The position numbers and the translations under genes are program-made. Shown here piece by piece: positions 1-7,433 of a DNA stretch of 32,615 nt. The DNA is from Spirochaetaceae bacterium (lineage in GTDB: Bacteria > Spirochaetota > Spirochaetia > Treponematales > Treponemataceae). The stretch's first letter is position 1. The number at the start of each line of letters is the position of its first letter. The DNA lies in contig JAFZVC010000080.1 in the NCBI GenBank assembly GCA_017618015.1, positions 1 through 32,615 on the forward strand. Reading direction: 5' to 3'. The notes beneath the pieces are model-generated. The model was not told the origin of the DNA and ran no database searches. It worked only from the letters and a program-made list of their open reading frames with translations.

Positions 1-129
<129 letters not shown>

Positions 130-133
130 TCAA

Positions 134-156
134 CTGTTCAGAACAAGTATGAACAG
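134..156. promoter_or_regulatory. Inverted repeat in the groEL leader with CIRCE-like geometry
   Basis: CTGTTCA (134-140) and TGAACAG (150-156) are perfect inverted copies separated by exactly 9 nt, just upstream of the groEL ribosome binding site. The classical HrcA operator CIRCE also has a 9-nt spacer, but its arms are TTAGCACTC/GAGTGCTAA, so this is not a CIRCE match. A second, nested palindrome, TGTTC-A-GAACA, occupies 135-145. A role as a heat-shock operator is inference from position and geometry. Confidence 0.45.
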
Positions 157-199
157 AATATGTTAGGTTGTGTGATGTTGAATACATCTAATTGTTGTA

Positions 200-228
200 A
201 ATTTAATGATTTTTCGCAAAATCGGCAA
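200..228 (-). promoter_or_regulatory. Possible groEL promoter
   Basis: On the minus strand TTGCCG (228-223) and TAAATT (205-200) are 17 bp apart. Each matches the sigma-70 consensus at about four of six positions. Transcription would start near 193, giving a leader of about 80 nt that contains the inverted repeat at 134-156. The match is modest and other arrangements are possible. Confidence 0.35.
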
Positions 229-237
229 GTTTTTTTT

Positions 238-293
238 GCGTGTATTTCACGCTTGACATCTGCTTGTCATTGTAATAACATACTAGTATGTTA
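238..293 (+). promoter_or_regulatory. uxuB promoter with an 18-bp palindromic operator over the -10 box and start codon
   Basis: TTGACA (253-258) and TAACAT (276-281) are 17 bp apart. The perfect palindrome TAACATACTAGTATGTTA covers 276-293, so it includes the whole -10 box and the ATG at 288. A further inverted repeat, GCGTG-N5-CACGC (238-252), abuts the -35 box. Expected initiation is at or within a base or two of the ATG, and no Shine-Dalgarno sequence is present, so the mRNA is probably leaderless. The palindrome suits a dimeric repressor. A GntR-family regulator is common for hexuronate genes, but that assignment is inference. A lone half-site, ATATGTTA, lies at 158-165. Confidence 0.65.
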
Positions 294-1919
294 GAATTGA
301 ACAGAAAATCTCTTACATCTGACGCATGGAAAAATGCCGAAGTTTCGCTTCCTGAATTCAATATTGATGATATGCGCAAAGCGACGCAGGCAGCTCCGGA
401 ATGGCTTCACTTTGGCGCGGGCAATATTTTCCGCGGTTTCATCGCCGTTCTTCAGCAGAGGCTCCTTAATGCGGGGTTTGCAAAGACAGGTATCATTGCG
501 TCTGACACATTTGATTACGAAATAATAGATAAAATATACGCTCCCCACGACGATTTGTCGCTTCTTGTGCTTATGAAAGCGGACGGTACGCTTGAAAAAG
601 AGATTGTAGCGTCAGTCGCCGAGGCGGTTCACGCCAACTCATCCGATGCGGCCGCATGGGAACGAATGAAAACAGTATTCCGCTCGCCGTCACTTAAAAT
701 GGTGAGTTTCACGATTACAGAAAAAGGCTATTCAATAACGAACATCGACGGCAGCATCAATAAAACCGCCTCGGCGGATATGCAGGCAGGCCCCGCGCAT
801 CCGGTACATGCTATGAGCGTTGTGACAGCCCTTGCATACGAGCGTTTTTGCAACGGCGCAGCCCCAATTGCGTTCGTAAGCATGGACAACTGCTCACACA
901 ACGGTGAAAAGCTCAGCAGCTCAGTGTACGCCGTTGCGGAAGCGTGGTGCAGGAACGGTTTCGTTTCAAAAGACTTTGTTGAGTGGCTTCATGACGAGAA
1001 AAAAGTGTCGTTCCCGTGGTCAATGATAGACAAGATTACGCCACGCCCGGCAGCCAAAGTTCAGAAAACGCTTGAAGAAGCCGGAATCGGTGGAATGGCG
1101 CCTATCACGACTTCAAAAGGCACGTATATTGCGCCGTTCGTTAACTCGGAAAAACCACAGTACCTTGTAATAGAAGACTCTTTCCCTGCCGGTCGTCCTG
1201 CTTTCGAAAAGCTTACCGACTGCGGCGTTTATCTTACCGACCGCGACACGGTCAACCGCACCGAGCAGATGAAAGTTACGACATGCTTGAACCCTCTCCA
1301 CACTGCGCTCGCCGTTTATGGCTGTCTTTTGGGGTATAAGTCTATCGCTGCGGAGATGAAAAATCCGCTTCTTGTAAAGCTCGTAAAGAAAATCGGCTAT
1401 GATGAAGGCTTGCCCGTCGTTGTAAATCCGGGTATTCTTAATCCGCTTGATTTTATAAACGAAGTCGTTGAAGAAAGAGTTCCGAATCCTTATATCCCCG
1501 ATACTCCGCAGCGCATTGCCACGGACACATCGCAGAAAATTCCGGTACGTTACGGCGAAACGATAAAATCGTACATAAAGATCAAAAAATCGATGGATTT
1601 TATGACAGGTATTCCGCTCGCGATTGCCGGTTGGTTGCGGTATCTTCTTGCATTAGATGATAATGGCGAAGAAATGGCTCTGTCATCAGACCCAATGCTG
1701 AACGAGCTTAGGGAAAGCCTTAAAGACGTTGTTTTTGGAAAGCCAGAGTCCGCTAGTGGCGTGCTGAAGCCGCTTCTGTCGAATCCGGTTATTTTCGGCG
1801 TTGATCTTTATTCTTCGCCATATTCTGCAGGACTTGCGAAAAAAATAGAGATGCTTTTCGGTAAGCTTATTGCGGGGAAAGGCGCGGTCGCAAAAGTTCT
1901 GGAAGACTTTTTGAAGTAA
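288..1919 (+). CDS. uxuB: D-mannonate oxidoreductase (fructuronate reductase), mannitol dehydrogenase family
   Basis: This 543-residue cytoplasmic enzyme reduces D-fructuronate to D-mannonate with NAD(P)H in glucuronate breakdown. An N-terminal Rossmann motif HFGAGNIFRGF lies at residues 41-51. The family signature appears as VSFPWSMIDKITP at 240-252. The catalytic region has K329 with N335 and H338 in the KVTTCLNPLH segment. Polyol dehydrogenases of this family share the fold, so substrate is assigned from the next gene, uxuA, 75 nt downstream, which uses mannonate. The ATG at 288 has no ribosome binding site, and the next in-frame ATG would delete part of the conserved N-terminus, so 288 is kept as a likely leaderless start. 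Regulation is probably through the palindrome at 276-293. Confidence 0.85.
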   Translation: MLELNRKSLTSDAWKNAEVSLPEFNIDDMRKATQAAPEWLHFGAGNIFRGFIAVLQQRLLNAGFAKTGIIASDTFDYEIIDKIYAPHDDLSLLVLMKADGTLEKEIVASVAEAVHANSSDAAAWERMKTVFRSPSLKMVSFTITEKGYSITNIDGSINKTASADMQAGPAHPVHAMSVVTALAYERFCNGAAPIAFVSMDNCSHNGEKLSSSVYAVAEAWCRNGFVSKDFVEWLHDEKKVSFPWSMIDKITPRPAAKVQKTLEEAGIGGMAPITTSKGTYIAPFVNSEKPQYLVIEDSFPAGRPAFEKLTDCGVYLTDRDTVNRTEQMKVTTCLNPLHTALAVYGCLLGYKSIAAEMKNPLLVKLVKKIGYDEGLPVVVNPGILNPLDFINEVVEERVPNPYIPDTPQRIATDTSQKIPVRYGETIKSYIKIKKSMDFMTGIPLAIAGWLRYLLALDDNGEEMALSSDPMLNELRESLKDVVFGKPESASGVLKPLLSNPVIFGVDLYSSPYSAGLAKKIEMLFGKLIAGKGAVAKVLEDFLK

Positions 1920-1951
1920 TTTGTAGATATATAGTAACCTTTTTTACTTGC

Positions 1952-1977
1952 GCTGAATGATCGTTGTGTCGTTCAGC
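1952..1977 (+). other. Intercistronic hairpin between uxuB and uxuA
   Basis: GCTGAATGA (1952-1960) pairs with TCGTTCAGC (1969-1977), nine pairs including one G-U, around an 8-nt loop. The uxuA ribosome binding site follows 5 nt later and there is no T-run. An mRNA-stabilising or processing element is more likely than a terminator. Confidence 0.5.
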
Positions 1978-1994
1978 ATTTGGAGGTTTAAAAA

Positions 1995-3101
1995 ATGAAA
2001 ATGACATTCAGATGGTTCGGTACGGGATTCGATTCTGTTTCACTGAGCCAAATCCGCCAAATTCCAGGCGTAAAAGGGGTTATCACAACATTATACGACA
2101 GTGTGCCGGGTGAAGCCTGGGCTGACGACAAAATAAAAGCCTTGAAAGCCGAGGTCGAGAAAGCCGGGCTTGAGATTTCGGGCATTGAAAGCGTAAACAT
2201 CCACGATGATATTAAGACTGGTAGCGGACGGCGCGACGAATACATAGAAAACTACATTAAAACGCTTGAAGTTCTTGGCAAAAATGATATCCACATGGTT
2301 TGCTACAACTTTATGCCGGTTTTCGACTGGACGAGAAGTGAGCTTGCACGCGTGTGCGATGACGGCTCGACGGTTCTTGCTTACAACTCAAAAGCTGTTG
2401 ATGCTATAAAGCCAGAAGAGATGTTCGGTTCCATCGACAAGGATTCTAACGGATTCGTCCTTCCTGGTTGGGAGCCGGAGCGCATGACCCGTGTAAAGGA
2501 ACTTTTTGCACTTTACAAGGAAATCGACAACGAAAAGCTTTTTGAAAACCTTGTTTACTTCCTTAAGGCGATTATGCCGGTGTGCGACAAATACGACATC
2601 GATATGGCGATTCACCCGGATGATCCGGCTTGGCCTGTCTTCGGGCTTCCGCGCATCATTACGTGCAAGGAAAGCGTAGTCCGCATGCTCAAGGCTGTGG
2701 ACAACCCGCACAACGGTTTAACGTTCTGTACCGGCTCTTATGGCACGAACCGCAAGAACGACCTTTGTGAGATGATTAAAGCCGCGACCGGAAGAATCCA
2801 CTTCGCTCACGTAAGAAACCTTAAGTTCAACACCGCGATAGACGATCCTGTTCAGGATTTCCAAGAGTCGGCGCACCTTTCAAGCGCGGGAACGTTCGAT
2901 ATGTTCAAGATTGTACGGACGCTCTACGAGACAGGGTTTGACGGCGTTATCCGTCCTGACCACGGCCGCATGATTTGGGGCGAAAAAGCGATGCCCGGTT
3001 ACGGATTGTACGACCGCGCGCTTGGAGCCGCATACCTGAACGGCTTGTGGGAAGCGTGCGAAAAGACGATCGACCGCAGCAACGTGAAGATTTACAAATA
3101 G
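1995..3101 (+). CDS. uxuA: Mannonate dehydratase
   Basis: This 368-residue cytoplasmic enzyme dehydrates D-mannonate to 2-keto-3-deoxy-D-gluconate, using Fe2+ or Mn2+ in characterised members. The N-terminal RWFG (residues 6-9), followed by an SLSQIRQ...GVKGVITTLYD segment, is diagnostic of UxuA. Further family blocks are GIESVNIHDDIKTG, IHPDDPAWPVFGLPRI, FCTGSYGTN, FAHVRN and RPDHGRMIWGE, which supply the expected His, Cys and Asp metal ligands. Length is normal for the short bacterial UxuA form. GGAGG at 1982-1986, 8 nt before the ATG, sets the start. It follows uxuB in one apparent operon. The product would feed a KDG kinase and aldolase not present in this window. Confidence 0.93.
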   Translation: MKMTFRWFGTGFDSVSLSQIRQIPGVKGVITTLYDSVPGEAWADDKIKALKAEVEKAGLEISGIESVNIHDDIKTGSGRRDEYIENYIKTLEVLGKNDIHMVCYNFMPVFDWTRSELARVCDDGSTVLAYNSKAVDAIKPEEMFGSIDKDSNGFVLPGWEPERMTRVKELFALYKEIDNEKLFENLVYFLKAIMPVCDKYDIDMAIHPDDPAWPVFGLPRIITCKESVVRMLKAVDNPHNGLTFCTGSYGTNRKNDLCEMIKAATGRIHFAHVRNLKFNTAIDDPVQDFQESAHLSSAGTFDMFKIVRTLYETGFDGVIRPDHGRMIWGEKAMPGYGLYDRALGAAYLNGLWEACEKTIDRSNVKIYK

Positions 3102-3125
3102 ACGAAAGTTTTATTAAAATAAGTC

Positions 3126-3641
3126 ATGGACTGTACATTCAAAACAGATGAAGGAAAATTCAATTTCCGGGTTGGTGCGCTCATAAAAGATTATGAAAAC
3201 GGCGGGCGGGGGCGGATTCTGATGGTCAGAAACCCGGCTGAACGTCCTAACGTGTGGTATTCCGTTGGCGGGCGCGTGCAGTATGGCGAAACTCTGGAAG
3301 AAGCCGTTCTCCGCGAGCTTAAGGAAGAAACTGGTTTTACGTGCGAAGTTGAGCGGCTTTGCGCTCTTCATGAAAACTTCTTTACAGCGAATGACGGAAC
3401 GCCTTATCACGAGATATCCGGGTATTTCCTTGTAAAAATGACAGATGAACTTCGTGCGATACAAACCGGGCATTTGACGACTGGCGGTCCGAACGGCGAA
3501 TATCTTGAATGGATTGATTTGAATGATTTAGAGGGAAAAACGATTTTCCCCAACTTTTTTACAACAGTCGATTTTTCCAAAGAAACAGGAATTCTTCACT
3601 TTATAAAACACGGTAATGACACAGAGCTTCGTGCGAAATAG
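3126..3641 (+). CDS. Nudix hydrolase
   Basis: This 171-residue protein contains a complete Nudix box: G49-x5-E55-x7-R63-E64-L-x-E67-E68-x-G70, the Mg2+-dependent diphosphate-cleaving motif. Substrate (nucleotide sugar, dNTP, NADH or other) cannot be read from the sequence. It begins 24 nt after uxuA and is probably cotranscribed with the glucuronate genes. A link to a sugar-nucleotide substrate is possible but unproven. The ribosome binding site before 3126 is weak; the start is chosen because the beta-strand segment FNFRVGALIKDY follows soon after. It ends 29 nt from the convergent toxin gene, with no obvious terminator between. Confidence 0.85.
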   Translation: MDCTFKTDEGKFNFRVGALIKDYENGGRGRILMVRNPAERPNVWYSVGGRVQYGETLEEAVLRELKEETGFTCEVERLCALHENFFTANDGTPYHEISGYFLVKMTDELRAIQTGHLTTGGPNGEYLEWIDLNDLEGKTIFPNFFTTVDFSKETGILHFIKHGNDTELRAK

Positions 3642-3670
3642 CGGGAAAGTTTGGATTAGGCGCAGTTTTT

Positions 3671-4099
3671 TTAATCGAACCAGTTTTCAATCATGAGCGG
3701 AGAGATTTTCTGAATCGGCTCAAAGTGTTTTGTGTTTCTCGTCACCAAAACCATGTTGTTTGAGATTGCGATTGATGCAATCTGCGTGTCCTGAAAATCT
3801 ATAGGAGTTCCTTCATCAGCAAGCCTTGCGCGGATATCAGCATGGATCCATGCTGCATGATTGTCGTAGTGTATAATCGGAAAACTTGTCTGAATATCAT
3901 CAATTAAATCCTCAAAAATCAAGGATTTTTTCTTTCCTTCAGCCATTCTTTGTACACCGAATAAAAGTTCATTCCATGTGGTTGAAGGAATTGCGCACAA
4001 ACTTTCGTATTCCGCCGCTTTTTCCACTACGTTTTTATTCGGGGTAGCCTTCATCAGTTCAGAAATTATGTTTGTATCTAACAGATAGTATGGTTTCAT
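3671..4099 (-). CDS. vapC: PIN-domain ribonuclease toxin, VapC type
   Basis: This 142-residue PIN-domain protein is of the kind that cleaves tRNA or rRNA when freed from its antitoxin. Acidic PIN residues are visible: D8 in LLDTNIISEL, E44 in WNELLFG, and D104 with nearby D101 in PIDFQDTQIA. The usual fourth acidic position is N122 in VTRN. The reading frame extends upstream to 4210, but that part overlaps the antitoxin gene. The start at 4099 is preferred because it begins the fold (MKPYYLLDTN), has a GGAG about 9 nt upstream, and follows the antitoxin stop by 4 nt. Translation is probably coupled to the antitoxin. The family is clear; the target RNA is unknown. Confidence 0.85.
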   Translation of the reverse strand: MKPYYLLDTNIISELMKATPNKNVVEKAAEYESLCAIPSTTWNELLFGVQRMAEGKKKSLIFEDLIDDIQTSFPIIHYDNHAAWIHADIRARLADEGTPIDFQDTQIASIAISNNMVLVTRNTKHFEPIQKISPLMIENWFD

Positions 4100-4103
4100 A
4101 TCA

Positions 4104-4421
4104 TTAAATCTCCACATCGTCGAAAATGTGTTCAGAATCAGATCGCCCAAAATATGCTCTTTCTCGTAGACTGTCGAAATACTCGGTGTAATCGAAATCA
4201 TCATCTTCAAGACCGTATTTTTTGCGTCTTTCCTGCATTTTTTCGACTATGCTTTTTTGGGGTTTGGAGGCAATCATCATCTCTTCATAGTCAGCTTTAG
4301 AGACGATGTACGCGACTTCTTGATTGTGGCGAGAGATTGGAACCGGGCCGTCAGTTTCGGCAAGGTGAATGAAAAACGGCAATTTGTTTTTTGCCTCAAA
4401 AACTGGAACTGCATTGCACAT
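4104..4421 (-). CDS. Phd/YefM-family antitoxin
   Basis: This 105-residue protein starts with the Phd/YefM DNA-binding fold: an EAKNKLPFFIHLAE segment, then PVPISRHNQEVAYIVSKADYEEM. The acidic, aromatic C-terminal tail from about residue 70, rich in Asp and Glu, is the expected toxin-binding part. An excellent ribosome binding site AGAGGAGG (4434-4427) precedes the ATG at 4421. It is the first gene of the toxin-antitoxin operon, with the PIN toxin 4 nt behind. Phd-type antitoxins normally repress their own promoter, and two identical palindromic sites lie in the promoter here (4454-4482). Pairing of a Phd antitoxin with a PIN toxin is a common combination. Confidence 0.85.
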   Translation of the reverse strand: MCNAVPVFEAKNKLPFFIHLAETDGPVPISRHNQEVAYIVSKADYEEMMIASKPQKSIVEKMQERRKKYGLEDDDFDYTEYFDSLRERAYFGRSDSEHIFDDVEI

Positions 4422-4439
4422 ATGAACCTCCTCTGAGTT

Positions 4440-4482
4440 ATTCTAATTGAACAATAGCTATATGTCAAATTTATAGCTATAT
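4440..4482 (-). promoter_or_regulatory. Toxin-antitoxin promoter with two ATAGCTATAT operators
   Basis: On the minus strand TTGACA (4468-4463) and TAGAAT (4445-4440) are exactly 17 bp apart. ATAGCTATAT occurs at 4454-4463, inside the spacer and touching the -35 box, and again at 4473-4482, upstream of it. The copies are 19 bp apart, about two helical turns, so dimers could bind on one DNA face. Each contains the palindrome ATAGCTAT. Transcription would start near 4433, giving a very short leader with the ribosome binding site at its 5' end. Confidence 0.75.
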
Positions 4483-4519
4483 ATTTCGTCCATTGTGCAC
4501 AAAACTCCAAAATTCCGTA

Positions 4520-4548
4520 TTGACTACAACGGTTTTCAGGCATATACT
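4520..4548 (+). promoter_or_regulatory. thi operon promoter
   Basis: TTGACT (4520-4525) and TATACT (4543-4548) are separated by 17 bp, each matching five of six sigma-70 consensus positions. Initiation would fall near 4555, leaving a leader of about 114 nt that is filled almost entirely by the TPP aptamer. It is divergent from the toxin-antitoxin promoter, 38 bp away. Confidence 0.75.
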
Positions 4549-4567
4549 CCTTGACTATCACACAGAA

Positions 4568-4671
4568 ATACCGGGGTGTGTGCCGCTTATGCGGTACTCT
4601 GAGATTATACCCGAAAAAGCTGCCGTATGGCGGTTTAACCTGATCCGGATAATGCCGGCGGAGGAAGTATG
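4568..4671 (+). promoter_or_regulatory. TPP (THI-box) riboswitch overlapping the thiB start codon
   Basis: Conserved aptamer elements occur in order: GGGGTG (4573-4578), CTGAGA (4599-4604), ACCC (4609-4612), ACCTGATCCGGATAATGCCG (4638-4657) and the GCG-AGG end. Closing helix P1 can form between ATAC (4568-4571) and GTAT (4667-4670), which takes in the first two bases of the ATG. The Shine-Dalgarno GGAGG (4660-4664) is in the aptamer and its AGG can pair with CCT (4639-4641) in P4. TPP binding would therefore hide the start directly. No separate terminator or anti-SD platform exists. An extra hairpin sits at about 4613-4635. Confidence 0.95.
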
Positions 4672-5697
4672 AAAGCACGTCTTTTAACAATTTTCCTTTT
4701 ATTTTCAGTTATTTCAGTTGTTTTTGCAGGCGGTTCACGCGAAGCTGCAAAGAAGGTTTCTTCAAACGAAGTTGTAATTTATGCCCACGATTCTTTTGCA
4801 TCTGAATGGGGAGCGGGTCCTGCTCTTTGCGAGGCTTTCGAGAAAAAAACAGGTATCAAGGTTAATTTGATATCAGTTGGTGACGCAGTACAGGTTCTTT
4901 CAAACGCGATTCTTGAGAAGGACGCGCCTGTTGCGGATATCCTTATCGGTCTTGATAACAACTTGTACCCAAAGGTAAAGGCTGCCGATATCCTTGAGGC
5001 TTACAAGCCTGTTGATGGCGACAAAGTAATTGACAAGACACTTCTTATGGAAGACGGATGGCTGCTCGTTCCATATGACTGGAGCAGTTTCGCTATGATT
5101 TTCGATTCAGAGAGCGGAATTGAGGCTCCTACATGCCTTGCAGACCTTACAAAAGATATCTACCGCAAGAAGATAATCCTGATGGATCCACGCACAAGTA
5201 CGCCTGGTCTTGGCTTCGCCGCATGGACGCTTGCTGTTTACGGAATGGACGGAGTTGCGGACTACTGGCGCAGCCTTAAGGCGAATATTCTGACGATGGC
5301 TCCTGGTTGGAGCACAGGCTATGGTCTTTTCACAGAAGGTGAGGCTCCTCTCGTAATAAGCTACACGACAAGCCCGGCTTACCATGTTGCTTACGGCGAA
5401 GGCGATAAATTCAAGGCTCTTGAGTTCACAGACGGTCATACATACCAGACTGAGGGCGCTGGCCTTATGAAGAATGCGCCGAACAAAGAGAACGCAAAGA
5501 AGTTCCTTGATTTCCTTATCAGCGCGGAAGCACAGGAGATTGTTCCAGAGACACAGTGGATGTATCCGGCGAACAATTCCGTAGAGCTTCCAGAAAGCTT
5601 CAAGGCTGTATCTGCTGTTCCTGCAAAGGTTCTTACGGTAGATATGGATGAGCTTGATAAGGCTGTTGAGATTATATTGGCTGTTCTTGCCGAATAA
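4669..5697 (+). CDS. thiB: Thiamine/TPP ABC transporter, periplasmic binding protein
   Basis: This 342-residue exported solute-binding protein has a signal peptide covering residues 1-20, ending VVFA before GGSRE. There is no lipobox cysteine, so it may be free in the periplasm or anchored by an uncleaved signal. The mature part has ThiB-type blocks: EVVIYAHDSFASEWGAGP, ILIGLDNNLYP, VPYDWSSFAMIFD and GWSTGYGLFTEGEAPLVISY. It delivers thiamine or its phosphates to ThiP. The upstream TPP riboswitch independently supports the substrate. GGAGG at 4660-4664 lies 4 nt before the ATG. A TPP-riboswitch-controlled transporter of this kind has been described in Treponema denticola. Whether this one prefers thiamine or TPP cannot be told. 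Confidence 0.93.
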   Translation: MKARLLTIFLLFSVISVVFAGGSREAAKKVSSNEVVIYAHDSFASEWGAGPALCEAFEKKTGIKVNLISVGDAVQVLSNAILEKDAPVADILIGLDNNLYPKVKAADILEAYKPVDGDKVIDKTLLMEDGWLLVPYDWSSFAMIFDSESGIEAPTCLADLTKDIYRKKIILMDPRTSTPGLGFAAWTLAVYGMDGVADYWRSLKANILTMAPGWSTGYGLFTEGEAPLVISYTTSPAYHVAYGEGDKFKALEFTDGHTYQTEGAGLMKNAPNKENAKKFLDFLISAEAQEIVPETQWMYPANNSVELPESFKAVSAVPAKVLTVDMDELDKAVEIILAVLAE

Positions 5698-7413
5698 ATG
5701 AAGCAGTTCGCCGCCTTTTGCGGTACGGCTGTCGCTGTGCTGCTCGTCCTGTTTTTTTGTGTGACCGCAGTTTCTGCTTTTGCGCCGGCTTTTTCCGGCG
5801 ATTCAGGAACTGCTTTTGGGACGAGCAGCGAAGTACAGTCTGCAGATGCGGCGACAGATGCGGCTTTGAGTGCGCAGAAGTCTGACGCGTTCTGGCGGCG
5901 AATTGTTAAAATTAAAAATATCCTGTTTTTTACGATAAAACAGGCATTCCTTTCAACGGTGGTCGCGCTCATAATCGGGCTGCCCGCCGCGTTCTTTGTA
6001 GCCTGCCGAAAGTTCCCCGGCAGGCGGTTCCTTGCTTCCCTTTCTTCAGTTTCACTTTGTATTCCGCCGCTTCTGATTGCGCTCGGTTACGTTATTTTCT
6101 TTGGAATGAACGGTGTTTTTAACCGCACAGTAATGACTTTGACCGGCGCAAAGGAACCGCCGTTCACGTTTTTGTATTCTTTTGCAGGAATTATAATTGC
6201 GCACGGATTTTATAACTTCCCGATAATAATGCGGACAGTTTCTGATACGTGGCGCAACTTGCCGGAAGACGAGTATAACGCGGCGGTCCTTTCTGGCGCG
6301 AGCAAATTCAGAATATTCCGCACGGTGACGCTTTTCCAGCTTGCGCCATCGATTGCAGGCGGCTCTGTCATCGTGTTTTTGTACAGTTTTTTCAGCTTTG
6401 TGATTGTCCTGTTGTTCGGGCAAGCTGGTGGCTCTACGATGGAAGTAGAAGTGTATCAGGCGGCAAAAAACACGCTCGACTTTACGTATGCGGGGCAGCT
6501 TGCGCTTACGGAAACGACGGCGGCATCGCTTTTTGTCGTCGGCTATGTACTGCTCGGCAAAAAAGGGCGACGAACCCATGCAGGAGTAAGCTCGCTGCCG
6601 CCTGTGCGCGTGCATGGCGCGGCGGAGTATGCGCTGCTTGCGGTAATTGGTGGGGCAATCCTGCTGTTTTTGGTATTGCCGCTCACTGCAATAGTATTTA
6701 CGGGAGCAGGCGACCTTATAAAGCTTTTTTCACAGAAGAGTTTTTCGAATGCGCTTTTGAATACGGTTGCGACTTCTCTTGGAAGCGCGTTTCTTTGCGT
6801 GGTGACGGCGTTTTTCTTTGCATGTGTCGCCCGCCGCGCCGACCCATACGGGAAAAGCATCCTTTTTCGCATTGTGCCGCTGTTACCGATGGCTGTTTCT
6901 TCTGTTGTAATCGGGTTCGGGCTTACGAACGTTCTGCGCCGCTTCCACATTGCGGGAAGCCCTGTTATGCTTGTAATTACGCAGGCGGCTTTGACGTGGC
7001 CGTTGGCTTTTCAGCAGATTCGCGGCGCAATGGAGCGGATTCCTATGGCGGTGACGGATGCAGCTTCGCTTTTGTCGCCTTCGCGCTTGGACGTGATTTT
7101 CCGGGTACAGCTTCCGCAAACGCGGCGTGCTTTGTTTTCGGCATTCGCGTTTTGTGCGGCGATAAGCGCGGGCGACTCGAACTTGCCTTTAATCCTGGGG
7201 ATTCCGCGCTTCGAGACGCTTTCTTTGTATACGTACAGGCTTGCAGGTGCGTATCGGTTTGCCGCCGCGTGTGGCAGCGGTACAGTTTTGATTATTTCGT
7301 CGATGGCGCTGTTCGCGTTTTCTGACAAGTTGGCGGGAAGACGCAGTGGGAAAAATCGCAAGGTGCGAGTTTTTGCGCGTGGCGATAGTTCGCAAAACAC
7401 AGACAATTCATAA
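5698..7413 (+). CDS. thiP: Thiamine/TPP ABC transporter, fused permease
   Basis: This 571-residue inner-membrane permease has two homologous halves, as in ThiP and iron-type permeases, with about twelve hydrophobic segments. An EAA-type coupling loop appears in each half: NAAVLSGASKFRIFRTVTLF in the first and TDAASLLSPSRLDVIFRVQL in the second, where ThiQ would dock. After the first membrane segment there is a Ser/Ala-rich stretch at about 30-60, longer than in E. coli ThiP (536 residues). The ATG follows the thiB stop with no gap (TAAATG) and has no clear ribosome binding site, so it is probably translated by coupling to thiB. TPP control of thiB would then affect it too. Confidence 0.92.
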   Translation: MKQFAAFCGTAVAVLLVLFFCVTAVSAFAPAFSGDSGTAFGTSSEVQSADAATDAALSAQKSDAFWRRIVKIKNILFFTIKQAFLSTVVALIIGLPAAFFVACRKFPGRRFLASLSSVSLCIPPLLIALGYVIFFGMNGVFNRTVMTLTGAKEPPFTFLYSFAGIIIAHGFYNFPIIMRTVSDTWRNLPEDEYNAAVLSGASKFRIFRTVTLFQLAPSIAGGSVIVFLYSFFSFVIVLLFGQAGGSTMEVEVYQAAKNTLDFTYAGQLALTETTAASLFVVGYVLLGKKGRRTHAGVSSLPPVRVHGAAEYALLAVIGGAILLFLVLPLTAIVFTGAGDLIKLFSQKSFSNALLNTVATSLGSAFLCVVTAFFFACVARRADPYGKSILFRIVPLLPMAVSSVVIGFGLTNVLRRFHIAGSPVMLVITQAALTWPLAFQQIRGAMERIPMAVTDAASLLSPSRLDVIFRVQLPQTRRALFSAFAFCAAISAGDSNLPLILGIPRFETLSLYTYRLAGAYRFAAACGSGTVLIISSMALFAFSDKLAGRRSGKNRKVRVFARGDSSQNTDNS

Positions 7414-7433
7414 CGCGGTGGGAGGTGAGAACG

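Noticed and set aside
7425..7433. GTG at 7425 as start of thiQ
   Set aside because: The GTG is part of the Shine-Dalgarno sequence itself; the ATG at 7434 is at ideal distance from it.
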